DNA of 64,000 bases from Psococerastis gibbosa (GCA_963971405.1 OZ020484.1:3410001-3474000), one strand, 5' to 3'. Shown: positions 1 to 11,222, numbered from the stretch's first letter. The notes: generated by a model from the letters alone, not told the origin. Numbers and translations: made by a program.

Positions 1-436
1 TTTTTTTAAATAGGGCTGAAATATTGGGGGTTTCCGCATTGTCAGAGCAATAACGTTTCTATATTAAGTTACAGGGAATTAATAAAATTGTGCACAAGGG
101 GGGGGGGGGGGGTCGGGGGTCTTCCCCGGGATAAATATATCAAACATAGGGCTGAAATATTGTTTTTTTTTTTACGCATTTTCAGAGCAACAAGGTGTCT
201 ATGTTACAGAGAATTAATAAAATTGTGCACAAGGGTCACCCCCGGGAGATTTTTTTGAAAAATAGGACTGAAATAGTGGGGTTTTACATATTTCGAGTGC
301 AGTTAACACTTGGATTTTAGTGTCAAAGAATATGACTGCCTTCCAGAGGTGGGGGGGGGGGGGGCGTCAATTGCCCGCAGTGCTGGCCGCTGCGTACCTC
401 TGCAAGCAGCTGCAATAGGTCGGCCAAGTCCAAAGG

Positions 437-748
437 ATGGACGAGAACAGGACCACCCGGAGGTTGGCGGAAGAAAGGCCTCAAGGAAGAAAACTCATCT
501 GCAGACCGAGGATAACCCTCAAGGAAAGGAGTGCACAACTCACCGGATTAAGAGGGAAAACAATGGCCGAGCTGAAGACGTCCGACCGGGGAGAGTTTAG
601 GAAATGGGTTCAGGTTCAGGGTGGGGAACACGATGTCCCGGTAAGGCGTAAATCGTGGGTTCGATTCCCGTCATTTCAGATTTTTGATGATACCCTTAAT
701 TGGGGCGCTCAAAATTGGTCTCCTAATAACGCAATCAGTACCGGCTAA
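437..748 (+). pseudogene. Repeat-derived open frame, probably LINE 3' end
   Basis: An open frame of about 100 codons preceded by a G run. It recurs at 57539-57850, and an inverted, diverged copy lies at about 16890-17090, so it belongs to a dispersed repeat and is not a host gene. Its arginine-rich start followed by a motif like MAELKTSDRGEFRKWV resembles the tail of RTE-type LINE reverse transcriptases; this is family-level inference. Near 668-682 there is a GGTTCGATTCC motif like a tRNA B box, but no matching A box or cloverleaf, so I do not call a tRNA. Confidence 0.35.
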
Positions 749-1438
749 GACCTAATGGGTCTTAGAGTAAGAGCACTTGACCATTCTCACTCAGTTCCAA
801 GCTATAAATTCGCCAAGGAATTAACAGTAGGGACTTTTGCTCAATTTATTTTCTTTTTGGTACTGGTATCTAGCTGCTAAATTACAATGCCCTCATTGGC
901 ACGAGGTGTACGTATGACTAAAACAATAATACCTATATACATATATCAAAGGTTACATTAAACACTACCAGACTGAATCTCAGCATTACCCGCCATTACG
1001 AAGCAAAATGGCTTGCATTGCCAGGCAACCTCCTCAATACTTCAATAAATTAAGCGAGAAACGCAGTCTCGAAGTTGTACGATTAAAATTGCTTTATTAT
1101 TTACAGTTACCAGTACCCAGAAGGCAACCCGGGACGAATAACAGTGATTGTCCATGCCAATAGTTCCCTGTCCAACGAAATATGACATCGCTGAAACTTT
1201 GTCCCTGCAGGTCTCAAGGTTAGTCCGCATTTTAGAATTACATACAGTAATCGTTATATAATAGTGCATGTACCTGTATAACAGAATTGCTGTTTTTCGT
1301 TTCTTGTTTCCGTCCTTGAGTAGAATTTATATAATATATAAAACATATGTATTTGATATATTATATATTATGATATATCCTATCCACCAGTTATCAGAAG
1401 CACCGTGACATTTAAGCCATAGCCTAGTCTGAAGGATA

Positions 1439-2020
1439 CATTGACGTAAAGTCAGAAAATTTCTTGGGGGGGGGGGGGCGGGGGGCTTTAGGACTCCAAG
1501 ACATTGAACGCCCGGAGAAAAAAAATCGATAAATGGGCCCAAATTCGTGAGGTTTTACGCATATTATACCCGGAAGAAACTAAAATGATAAATGGGCTGA
1601 AATTAGTGAGGTTTTATGGATATTCAACCCTGGAGTAAGGGGGGGGGGGTCTCCGCCGAAGAAAAAAATTAATTGATAGGGAGGTTTTTTGCATTTTGTA
1701 GGCAGTAGCCGACGAATAAACCTACCACTGAGGGGGGCCTGGGGGTCGCCCCCGAAGAAAATTTTTGAAAAAATAGGTCTATAATATTGTGGTTTGAAGC
1801 ATGTTGAGTAATATATTTTTGTGAAAGTTCTTGGTCAAGATGTTCATTATTTTTTTCATGTGAAATAAGCATACTAAGAATCGATTTCCCTTTCATTATT
1901 GTGAATACTTTGCCTTTCGCCTTCATAACGTCTTTGTCAGCAGAAATCGTGGTGGGGGGGGGCTACGGGTGCTTCTGGGGGGGGGGGGCTTAGCCCAGGA
2001 CCCCCCTATTTACACCAATG
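1439..2020. mobile_element. hAT-like non-autonomous element, family with CATTGGCGTA ends
   Basis: The stretch starts CATTGACGTAAA and ends TTTACACCAATG, matching the cleaner inverted termini of the related element at 45583-46222. The interior has long G runs and short stretches of the type 'gggtctccccgaagaaaa'. A second copy lies at 58375-58947. The flanking 8-mers do not match here, so no target duplication can be shown for this copy. Confidence 0.5.
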
Positions 2021-2167
2021 GAGGTTCTTCTCAGAGCTGTGGCGTAGCCAAGGGGTCTGAACCCCCCCTCCCCCCATGCGAAATTTAGGAAAACAGCAAA
2101 ATTTTCAGTCATTTATTTTAAAAAATTTCTCCGGGGAGACCATGGTCCCCCTGTTTCTTGACTTTGA

Positions 2168-2449
2168 CTACAGCTTCTGGAAAATTCTGGGGGGGGGGGA
2201 GGGGCGAAAAGTTCCGTGCCACCCCGTAGTGGGCGGCCGGGTGCCCCTGCTAGATGCGATCAGCCCAGGAGGACTTTTGGCCGCTCTGAAAATTTCCCTC
2301 CATCTTTGTCGATCCTCAGCAGCCACTGCCCAATCTGCTACCTCGACGCCAACTCGAAGGTCCTCATGGAACTGGTCCGCCCATCTTCGCCTAGGTCTTC
2401 CTCTTTCGAGGGGCATTGCTACGTGTGTAGTCCGGTATCCGGTGCACAT
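2168..2449 (-). pseudogene. LINE reverse transcriptase tail (fragment)
   Basis: The minus strand encodes an arginine/tryptophan-rich tail with the motif GRPRRRWADQF, then DRQRWR. This is the usual C-terminal end of RTE/Jockey-type non-LTR reverse transcriptases. Only the last ~75 residues are present, with no catalytic YxDD region, so it is a dead 5'-truncated copy. It lies inside the segmental duplication and recurs at 59095-59376. Confidence 0.6.
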
Positions 2450-3799
2450 GTCCTATCTATTGTAGCCTGTTTCTAATTTTGTTAATAAAGTTATCATCCG
2501 AAAAATCAAATTTTTTTCTGACAAACTATTTCAGTCCTATTATTTAAAAATCCTTCCTCGGGGGTGACCCCCGTGCCCCCTTCGGCCTGCTCATCCCTCG
2601 GGTGCCTAGACACTTATCCACTTGTCAATTTCCCCGTCATTTTTTATTAAAGAGTCTGCTACCATATTATAACTTAATTTATAATGGATAAGTTCCGTAT
2701 CTACATTTAAAGAAAACTTTCTAATCAAATTTGAAGTAAAATTGACCAGTAAAATACTCGCCTAAATATTGCAGCATAGCAGAACGGATACCTAGACCCG
2801 GTCAAAACTCTGTATTTACCTTATGCAGTGAAATTGCCTACTTATCTTGTGCAGCCCACACTAGCCGTCATTTATTGATAACGGTCTACAGTTGCAGGAT
2901 GATTATAATTCATTGCTTAATTTATTTCAGATTTGAAAATGGGACTCCTTCCCATTGGTTGCCGGGTCTGGTCTTCCCTGATCTTCCTGGAGTACCTAAC
3001 TGAATAAACTGAAGGCGGTAAGAATATTCTCTTTCTCTCCAGTGCAATAAAGTGTAAATTGTGGAATACCCGCCTTATGATAGTAATTAGTAATTATAAC
3101 TCTAACTCGGCCAACTGATATAATCCAGCCTCATATATAAAATATATATATGGAAATCTAGCCTGTGACTACCGGTACCTACTTTTCGTAAATAATTCCA
3201 ACACTTCATTAGATGATCACTCAGCAAGCACAAACCGTTCAATCTATCCTGGCTCGTTCGCTGGCGTAGCCAAGTTTTTGATCGGCGTTAGCATCAATAT
3301 AATCTTTTGGCAGTTGCTAACGAAACAGGTAGGGTGACTAAAATTTTCAGCATCTATTTATAGTTGGAAAGACAGTTGTCTGAGGCAATGCCCCGAAGAC
3401 ATCATTTTCTTGCCGCAGCCACTTTTGCCGCCAAAGTTGTAATTCCCCTCCCAACTTGATGAAAAATCGGGCAGCATGAGTGAGAAGTGTACGAAGACAC
3501 TTGATTGATTAGCCCATCATTTTCCACGTCTCTAAATTCCATCTAAATCCAACTAAATTTGACAACAGGAGTGCAAGATCAGAAGACATAGACATTCTTC
3601 TGAAACACGACCAGTTATTTCTAAAATCACTGCGTCGTACAGTGGAAAAAATGTTCAACCAGAGGTCAAATCACCGCAGGTTCAAGCCATAATTGTGGCT
3701 GTTTACGAAATTTAGTTTGACTCCTGAAATCTCAATCATGAGACAGTAAGATGTCATTTGCTACTTTCTACTATTTTAATATTAATGAATTTCCATTTT

Positions 3800-3961
3800 G
3801 CAGGTCGCAGTGGCGTTCTCACGGTAGTGATGTTGGGGAAGCTGTTGCTCGCCCGGTCGTTAGCAGTAGATTACAACTACACTGTACGTAATACATCCAT
3901 AGGCGTAGGCGCAATGTGCACCAGGCTCAGTGGCGCACTATCACCATGGTTTACATTGCTG
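3800..3961 (+). pseudogene. Duplicated SLC22 exon (copy in duplication A)
   Basis: Homologous to the genuine SLC22 exon at 17323-17513, including the donor junction (ctg|gtaag) and intron sequence beyond it. Compared with that exon, seven codons (the AELYPTV part) are missing and several changes are present. It lies upstream of the transporter's 5' exons although it copies a 3' exon, so it cannot act as an alternative exon of that gene. The sequence after it (to about 4440) also copies the SLC22 intron and lacks the transposon found at 17641-18930. Confidence 0.75.
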
Positions 3962-5141
3962 GTAAGATTGTTGTTATCGCTTATGTACAGATTGGTTCAG
4001 TAGAACTTCTATTAAACAAATCGCATTCAGACCAAATCACTTTTATTGGACATAGCTGCCCGTGATGTTCAGTTCTTTTAGTTCTCTTATTTTAAGAAAT
4101 ATATTACCAGCAATTAATAGCTTAATACTCATATAAATAATAAAGATTGCATGCAGATCATTTGAGAGCGGATTTGAGAGTTCCAATATCAGAACTTTAG
4201 ATTACCCAGTTGTAATGGGTACGGATAATGCGAATTCTACTGTAGCTTATTATAGGTACCTACCTAATAGGTGATAGGAACAGATTGCAATGTAATGTCA
4301 ATATTTGGTATCGGATATCAGCAGTCAAATTCGGAATTAGAAATGGATGCTGGAATTAGTTCAACCGTTCCGAACGTATTATATGCAGTATTAACATTGA
4401 CAGTTTTTTTTTTTACCCACTATACAACCTACCAAAGCTTCTTGACCACATGCTGTCTCTGGTCTCTGGATCCCCCCCCCCCACCCTGTAGCTACTGCCT
4501 TGCCCATGCTCCGGGGACTTAATTAAGGGTTGTTCATCCGTCAATATAGCCTATCCACAGAGGTAGTACCGCCCACCTGTACCTAGCTCAAAATGGAATG
4601 TAGAGCCGATAGTGCGGAGGCAGACGAACCTACTCTTCTATCAACTTATACACACGGACATGAAGTTACAATTTGCCGACTTTTTGCTTCACATATACAA
4701 AATAATAGTCGTTATTAATGTTTAGAAAATGCGGGGAGTCACTTGCCTCTTGATAGGTAGCTTCTGGGGGTAAAAAAATAAAAATAACTAAATTTTAATG
4801 AAAAATGACTCAAAACTAATTTTTCTGCGAAACATTTCTACCGATGATTTCTACCTTCAGGCATGTTTTAGGTGTTAAATTAAGTAACGGAACCGGACAG
4901 GTTGCTTTCGAAAAAAACTTTGGTTTTGTGGAAAAATGTTTTTTTTGAAAAAATTATAAAAAAAAGCCACGGTCAAATGCATTGCGTGCCCTGCCATTAT
5001 TATTGCGTGGAAATGTGTTCGTCTGACCGATCTAGAATTTGGCGATTATATTTAATCCTAACCTGGGATTAACAATTTCAACAAGACACAATGGAAAGTG
5101 TCATTCAAAAAGGTTTTGTTTACATTTTTAACCCCTTTCAG

Positions 5142-5203
5142 AGGAGGAGGCAGGTCGCATTAGCATTGTCACGGTAGTGATGTTGGAGAAGCTGTTGCTC
5201 GCC
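5142..5203 (+). pseudogene. Truncated SLC22 exon copy
   Basis: Matches the first ~62 bases of the SLC22 exon at 17323, behind an acceptor-like 'ctttcag' and upstream intron resembling 17155-17320. It then breaks off at 'ctcgcc' into the array sequence. It is the copy whose 5' flank is most like the real gene. Confidence 0.7.
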
Positions 5204-5328
5204 ATTACGGTCAAATGCACTGCGTGCCCTGCCATTATTACAATGTGGTAATGTGTTGGTATCACATATATAAAATTTGACAATTATATTTAATCCTAAC
5301 CTAGGATTAAAAATTACGTTTATTTCAG

Positions 5329-5504
5329 ATGACGAGGCAGGTCGCATTAGCGTTGTCACGGTAAAGATGTTGGAGAAGCTGTTGCTGTCGTTTGCAGTAG
5401 ATTACAACTACACTGCTGAGCTTTACCCCACTGTTGTACGAAATACAGCCATAGGCGTAGGCGGCAGGCTCAGTGGCGCACTATCACCATGGTTTACATT
5501 GCTG
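5329..5504 (+). pseudogene. SLC22 exon copy, open
   Basis: A full-length copy of the transporter exon with acceptor and donor kept and the frame open. It reads ...YNYTAELYPTVVRNTAIGVG... as in the real exon. Relative to 17323-17513 it lacks two residues in the LLLAGSFA stretch and the residues after IGVGA, changes shared by most array copies. Confidence 0.75.
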
Positions 5505-5689
5505 GTAAGTTTGTCGTTATCGCTAATGTACAGATTGGTTCAGTAGAACTACTATTCAGCAAATCGCAAATTGAGTAACGAAACCGGACAGGTTGCTATT
5601 GCAAAAAACTGTTTGGTTCTCTGGAGAATAGTTTTTTTTGAAACAATTATAGAAAAATAACGGTCTATTGCATTGTGTGCCCTGCCATT

Positions 5690-6390
5690 TTTATTTTTAT
5701 TTTTTTAAATTTTTATTAAATCACACAGCCGTAGCCCTTATGTGTATAAATATTACATAATGTAAAGCGAAAAAACAACAACAAAAATTCCTACTGTTTA
5801 TAGCTTATTGTAACTTCTTATCAAATAATTTAAATTTATAAAAAAAACCTACCTAACTACCAAAGAACAACGTAATATATAAATATATCCTAACTACCAT
5901 TCTTACAATAAAATTTGGTTACAAGTTCTTCTGAATAATTCCAAGCTTTGCATAAATGGATATAAGGTGTCATGATCATTTAGTAAATGAGTGAGCCTGT
6001 TTATTGGAGAATTTATGGCAACGTCAATCCTGTTTTGCGGCTGGTAAAATAAGTTAAAATTTCTTGTTGGAAACTGGGGTACAATAAAATGTAGTTTGCT
6101 CAAGAAAATTTTGATTGTCTTCTAGGCCATCTAATACTTTATAGATATATATGGCATCAGCAATTTTACGTCGTGTGCACAGACTATTCGCCTCATATTT
6201 TTCTAACAGAGTAGAATATGGTATATATGTGGGATCAATTTTATCAAACTTTCTCGTCAAATATTTTAAGAATTTTTTTGCACTTTTTTAATTTGTTTTA
6301 TTTTGGTTTGGTGGTAATTAAGGTTTCCACACCATACTACCATATTCAAGCTAGCTTCGAACAAATGAGTTGAATAATACCATCATTATT
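5690..6390 (-). mobile_element. 5'-truncated LINE inserted in the exon array
   Basis: The insertion splits an array unit. The sequence 'ccctgccat' is interrupted by a T/A-rich tract at its left end (the poly-A side on the minus strand), and the array resumes at about 6390 with 'attattactgtgtg'. The minus strand at 6260-5903 encodes the C-terminal end of a non-LTR reverse transcriptase in two overlapping frames, so it is frameshifted. A ~120-bp piece of the same LINE recurs at 62640-62769. Confidence 0.65.
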
Positions 6391-6479
6391 ACTGTGTGTT
6401 AATTTGTTGGTATCACATATATAAAATTTGACAATTATATTTAATCCTAACTTGGGATTAAAAATTTCGTTTATTTCAG

Positions 6480-6655
6480 ATGACGAGGCAGGTCGCATTA
6501 GCGTTGTCACGGTAAAGATGTTGGAGAAGCTGTTGCTGTCGTTTGCAGTAGATAACGACTACACTGCTGAGCTTTACCCCACTGTTGTATGAAATAGATC
6601 CATAGGCGTAGGCGCCAGGCTCATTGGCGCACTACCACCGTGGTTTACATTGCTG
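6480..6655 (+). pseudogene. SLC22 exon copy with stop
   Basis: Copy of the transporter exon with intact splice-like ends. The arginine codon in VVRN has become TGA at 6590-6592, so it is not translatable. Confidence 0.75.
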
Positions 6656-6931
6656 GTAAGTTTGTCGTTATCGCTTATGTACAGATTGGTTCAGTAGAAC
6701 TACTATTAAGCAAATTGCAAATGGAGTAACGTAACCGGACAGGTTGCTTTTGCAAAAACAATTTGGTTTTGTGGAAAATAAGTTTTTTTGAAACAATTAT
6801 AGAAAATTAACGTTCAAATGCATTGCGTGCCCTGCCATTATTACTGTGCGGTAATGTGTTGGTCTTACCTGTATAAAATTTGACAATTATATTTAATCCT
6901 AGCCTGGGATTAAAAATTTCGTTTATTTCAG

Positions 6932-7113
6932 ATGACAAGGCAGGTCGCATTAGCGTTGTCACGGTAAAGATGTTGGAGAAGCTGTTGCTCGCCGGGTCGT
7001 TTGCAGTAGATTACGACTACACTGGTGAGCTTTACCCCACTGTTGTACGAAATACAGCCATAGGCGTAGGCGCCAGGCTCATTGGCGCACTACCACCGTG
7101 GTTTACATTGCTG
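6932..7113 (+). pseudogene. SLC22 exon copy, open, least deleted
   Basis: An open exon copy that keeps LLLAGSFAVDY, which the other array copies have lost. It still lacks the residues after IGVGA relative to 17323-17513. Acceptor 'tatttcag' and donor 'gtaagt' are intact. Confidence 0.75.
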
Positions 7114-7664
7114 GTAAGTTTGTCGTTATCGCTTATGTACAGATTGGTTCAGTAGAACTACTATTAAGCAAATTGCAAATGGAGTAACGTAACCGGACAG
7201 GTTGCTTTTGCAAAAAGAATTTGATTTTGTGGAAAAAAGTTGGTTATCATTTGATATCTGGATCATTTATCAGAATGTCACAGTCAAATTTGAAATCAGA
7301 AACGGATCCTGTAATTGGTTAAGCTGTTCCGTATTATACACAATGTATACTTGACAGTTTTTTTTCTGTAAACTCGGACCGGTTCTTTTTTTTGCACCCG
7401 ACGGACGGCACCTCTTAATTATGCTCTGAAGCACTGCCCAGCAGGCATTCCTGAATGAGAGTTTTCAAGTGATTGTGGATCCCTCGTCCAAGGCCAAGCC
7501 ATTATTCTGAATTTATTGAGCAAAGCATGCAGCTTGAGAATCGGCGGGAGATTGAAACTGTTCGCATCAGGTGACGGTTTTGCAAATGGCGGCGCACAAC
7601 TTGCTGCGTCGCGGCAGTTTTGATCCGGCTGTGCAACTGTGTAGTTAGTGTAGTGTTGACCACT

Positions 7665-7707
7665 GTGGCGATCGACACGGAGCTGGAAAAACTTATGGGA
7701 TACCTGG
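7665..7707 (+). CDS. Candidate first coding exon of the SLC22-like transporter
   Basis: The frame running into a good donor (ctgg|gtaaga) reads AIDTELEKLMGYLG. This resembles the N-terminus of insect organic cation transporters, which begin with a short acidic stretch and then '...hLGefG'. The expected start position is GTG, not ATG, and the first in-frame ATG is eight codons later (7695). The ATG at 7586 is in another frame. The phase (1) is plausible for the next exon, but the exons for TM1 and the large extracellular loop were not found between here and 12025. Treat as a weak call. Confidence 0.3.
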
Positions 7708-8139
7708 GTAAGACCCGGCAAATAGGCTAAAAAAATACTTTTTACATTGTTTCTGCGGAAGTGACGATTTGGCCATCAGACGCCAGCAGTATAGCTATTG
7801 AGTTCTACTTAGGGGAGGTGGGATATTCAAGGGCCAAAAATATTTATACTTAATCCCGGGCCTTCCCGACCAGCTATTAAAAAAACGAGGCAAGGTGGAT
7901 GAATTTAAAGAAAAAAAATGCTGCTTGAGAATATCACCTCTAATATATAGAACTATATATATATATATATATTTTATTACGTAAAACTGCACTAAGTAAT
8001 AATTTTTTAACAATGAGTAACGTAACGTAACCTAATTCATTAACTACCGTAGGCCTATAATATATTGGCAATTTTTTGCATTTCATCTTTTTTATTGGTA
8101 TTTAATCTCCCTCCTTGGTCTCATTCTATATCCGCGCCT

Positions 8140-8300
8140 GAATTGAATTTGGCTCTGACCAATCAGGTGTAGGGAGATTCCTTGCAAACGCAGACCCCGC
8201 TTCACAAGGTGGTGGTTTTTTATCCCTTGTAAATGATACAGAGCACGTTTTTGGCACTATCCCCGGTGCCACTTTTCCTCTATGCTATGCATGTAATGTA
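8140..8300. repeat. Dispersed repeat (also at 42150-42260 and 43803-43877)
   Basis: Shares the string of motifs 'gatcaggtgtagggagattcc', 'cagacccc' and 'ttttcctctaygctatg-atgtaat' with two other places in the window. The copy at 42.2 kb is the empty-site version of the copy interrupted by the hAT element at 43878-44221. Confidence 0.5.
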
Positions 8301-8461
8301 AATATATCTAAGCCTTCATCTGAAAAGGAAAATTACTCTCTATTGACTCCATTCTTTTTCTGACCAAATATTCCAAGTTTCGAACCATAAACTATGAACA
8401 TTTGCATAAGTACCAACGGTATTGGCCTGTAATAACTTTGGTTGAAGAGATAACCTTCTCG

Positions 8462-8568
8462 TTATAACCGAAATTAGAGAATAGAGGGAAAACTGGGATT
8501 TGAACCCACGATCTACGCCGAACCGGGGCGTCGTCATAACTGATGGACCACTGCAATTTCGGTTATAA
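8462..8568 (-). repeat. tRNA-derived SINE-like sequence inside 14-bp inverted repeats
   Basis: The minus strand has a tRNA-like promoter core: an A-box-like stretch (GTGGTCCATCAGTTATGACG) and a B box GGTTCAAATCC inside a 5-bp T-arm. It is framed by perfect 14-bp inverted arms, TTATAACCGAAATT at 8462-8475 and its complement at 8555-8568. It does not fold into a standard tRNA, so it looks like a tRNA-derived SINE or a small hairpin element. Confidence 0.45.
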
Positions 8569-8784
8569 GGATATACCTATCCCCTTTGAATGGACGTCTT
8601 GAAATCCTGAAATCATTGTTTTGTCGTAAAAAGTGACATAATATCCATTATCATATAGGCATATGGGCTTTCAATCAAATTTCATTCAATCTTTCATAAC
8701 TCATTTCATTGCTGGCACCCATCCGCAATATTAAAATGAGACATGAATTTTTTTTCTTCCCAATTTAAACGTATTACAAGGAAA

Positions 8785-9290
8785 GCTTTGTGATGGTCCA
8801 AATTTTCGATTTCGAGATTTCAACGGATTTGCACGTTTTGAGGTCCCAGGAACCAAAAAAGTGGTTTTTTACGAAATGTCTGTCTGTCGCTCTGTCTGTC
8901 ACTGTCTGTCGCTCTGTCTGTCACTGTCTGTCGCTCAGTCTGTCACTCTGTCTGTTTATTTTTATTTTGGGCTTACTCAATTTGGGGGGGGGGGGGGTTT
9001 TATTCACAAAAAACTCCAAAAAAATTATTTCTCAAACTGCTCCAACGATTTCTTTTAAATTCATATACATTGTAGTCGTTATTAATGTTAACAAAATGCG
9101 GGGGTCGCTTGCCCCTTGATAGTTTGCTTTTGGGCGTTAAAAAAATAAAAATAACTAAATTTTTGTGAAAAAAAGACTAAAAAATATTTTTTTCTGCGAA
9201 ACCTTTACATCGATGATTTCTACCTTCGGGCATGTTTTAGGTGTTAAATTGAGTAATGAAACCGGACAGGTTCAAATTGATGCATTTTTG
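8785..9290 (+). mobile_element. Partial copy of the CAAGG-type hAT-like family
   Basis: Collinear with part of 17641-18930. It includes the 'tctgtctgtcgctctgtctg' microsatellite (expanded here), the G run, 'aaaatgcgggggtcgcttgccccttgatag' and 'aaccggacagg'. Both ends are missing. Short open frames through the TCTG repeat are low-complexity artefacts. Confidence 0.6.
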
Positions 9291-9657
9291 AGTTTTCATT
9301 TTATTTTCTCCCTTAGATGCAGACACATTAATTAAAATTCTTATCATATTTCAAAATTCTGCCTGTATATATTTATGTTTATTATTTCCTTCAATTATAA
9401 AACAATGTAACCATTCTCTTCTATTCCAATAATTTAATATAATGAATTTGTTTATTTTATTATTTATTTAAACAACGTCAAACACCTTACTTATGCGGCA
9501 TTAAAAATAAACCCCGGCATTATGTTAATGCCACATTGCAATAAAGGCTGCTGCTGTGAGTTTTAACAACTGCCTTGTTTCTGAATACCCTTTCCATAAT
9601 AAAAAGCTGGGATTCGACCTTTTGCTGGCTGGATTGTTTTTAATTCAGCTATACAGA

Positions 9658-10277
9658 GTGGCGTAGCAAGAGTTGTTTTTTTTGGGGGGGGGGGGGTGAC
9701 CAGTTTTCATGCAACATCAATAAGGTTAATAATTATAAAAGTTTGCCCGATTGCGATAGGTTTTGAAATGGGGTGGTGTTTCATTTGGTGCTCAAAAAAA
9801 TAGGCCTGAAATTCAGGAGTTTTACTCACTTTGATGCATATGAGTCTTGTAACGTATTCTAATAACGTTTAGGTTTTACAGCCGAAGAATAGTAGCCCTA
9901 CTGGAAGAAAGGGGGGCCCGGTGCTCTCCCCCGGGGAATTACTTTTACGCACTTTGAAAGCAGTTATGTTTATATTTTACATATGAAGAATATTACAATT
10001 TTATACAATATATAACTAATTATATATGACAATATTATAACAAGAGGGCCCGGAAACTACCCCGGTGAATTTTTTTTAAGAAGATAGGCCTGAAATATAG
10101 GTTGTCGGCAAAATATACTTTTGTAGACGGAAACTTTATTACCTACACTGGCAACAGGGGGACCGGGGAACCAGGCTATTTCTTAAACTAAATAGGTATC
10201 TGAGAATAGCAATTTTGCTCAATTTTGGGGGCGTCCAGATCCTGCTGACCCCCCCCCCCCCTCCTTGGCTACGCCAC
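9658..10277. mobile_element. hAT-like non-autonomous element with GTGGCGTAGC ends
   Basis: Inverted termini GTGGCGTAGCAAG (left) and TTGGCTACGCCAC (right) enclose G-rich blocks and two or three repeats of the 'aataggcctgaaatat' type. The flanking 8-mers (agctatac / gcctatat) are only similar, so the target duplication is unproven. The same terminal motif occurs singly at 2034 and 3262. Confidence 0.5.
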
Positions 10278-10737
10278 AGCCTATATAGGTGGCAGTATGC
10301 CAATCTTTGCACAGGATTTTCCAATCCGCCTTCCTATCATCATACAACAGTAAATCGCTGCATCTCGTGGTTTTCCTGTTTACCCTGAATGATAGTGATG
10401 CAAGTATTTGCGTACAGTCAACATTTTTTTTTAATACGTTACAGATAAACAAATAATCTAACATGTCGCTCCTCGATTTTTTTGATATGATATTAAAATT
10501 ATATTCTCATAGGATCACTTTGAAAATGACAATTTAAATAGCCTATGGGTAAATTCTACGTTGAGGGAAATAAAGTTATATCTTCGGAATAGGTTCTGTA
10601 GGTACCAATCCAAGCACTAATATTGTGTGAGTAAACATTGTGGAATCCATTCAATACAGGGCTGCAAAATGCATTGAATAGTAAATTGAATATTCGTAGG
10701 ATCGTGTATCTGAGATAGTATAAAAGATGCAGTATAA

Positions 10738-11222
10738 TTGATAAAATGCGGGGGGTCGCTTGCCCCTTGATAGTTTGCTTCTGGGGGTAAAAAAATAAAA
10801 ATAACTAAATTTTAATGATGAAAAATGACTAAATAATAGTTTTTCTGCTAAACCTTACTATCGATGATTTCTATTTTCAGGTATGTTTTAGGTGTTAAAT
10901 TGAGTAACGAAACTGGACAGGTTGCTTTCCCAGAAAAGTATTTGGTTTTGTACAAAAAATTTTTTTTTTTTAAAAATGATAGAAAATTCACGCTCAAATG
11001 CATTGCGTGCCCTGCCAGTATTGCTGTGTGGTAATGTGTTGGTCTGACCTATCTAGAATTTACCTCACCTCCAGTGACGTCTGGTGGACAACCCCCCCCC
11101 CCTCCCCCGACTTATCGGAAAATTAACCATAGGAAAATTATTTACCATGAAATTATTCATTTTCTCTATCTACTAATTTTGATAATTTGGAAAGCATGTT
11201 CGAGTAAACTCGGACCGGTTCT
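10738..11222 (+). mobile_element. Partial copy of the CAAGG-type hAT-like family
   Basis: Collinear with the second half of 17641-18930, from 'aaaatgcggggggtcgcttgccc' to 'aaactcggaccggttctt', including the C run near 11093. Confidence 0.6.

Larger units (their letters stand above)
1..5000. repeat. Segmental duplication, copy A (direct)
   Basis: Nearly all of this stretch recurs in the same order and orientation at about 57107-61880. It includes the G-rich hAT-like pieces, a LINE tail, an SLC22 exon copy and the following intron-like sequence. The copies differ by small indels and substitutions. The clearest difference is about 115 bp near 945-1063 that is present here and absent from copy B. 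Because homology begins at base 1, the duplication probably continues left of the window. Confidence 0.9.
4880..7210 (+). repeat. Tandem array carrying SLC22 exon copies (left array)
   Basis: Units of about 450 bp join three parts. One is a piece of the hAT-like family seen at 17641-18930 (marker 'gtaacgaaaccggacagg', present near 4885, 5575, 6730 and 7185). The second is intron sequence ending in 'tttatttcag'. The third is one SLC22 exon followed by 'gtaagtttgtcgttatcgc'. One unit is interrupted by a LINE at about 5690-6390. An equivalent array starts near 61770 and runs off the window's right end. Confidence 0.85.

Noticed and set aside
640-690. tRNA gene at GGTTCGATTCC
   Set aside because: Only the T-arm/B box is present; no A box at proper distance, no acceptor stem, and the segment is part of a LINE-like repeat.
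2076-2465. 129-codon plus-strand frame in the duplication
   Set aside because: Antisense to a clear LINE reverse transcriptase tail with GRPRRRWADQF; shadow frame.
5329-7113. Mutually exclusive alternative exons of the transporter
   Set aside because: They copy a 3' exon but lie upstream of the 5' exons, one has a stop codon, and they sit in a transposon-containing satellite unit.
7419-7721. 100-codon minus-strand frame
   Set aside because: Opposite to the candidate first exon and its G+C-rich leader; no known motif.
8861-9119. Open frames rich in Leu/Ser/Cys/Val (possible membrane protein)
   Set aside because: Produced by the TCTG microsatellite in a transposon copy; frame and length change between copies.
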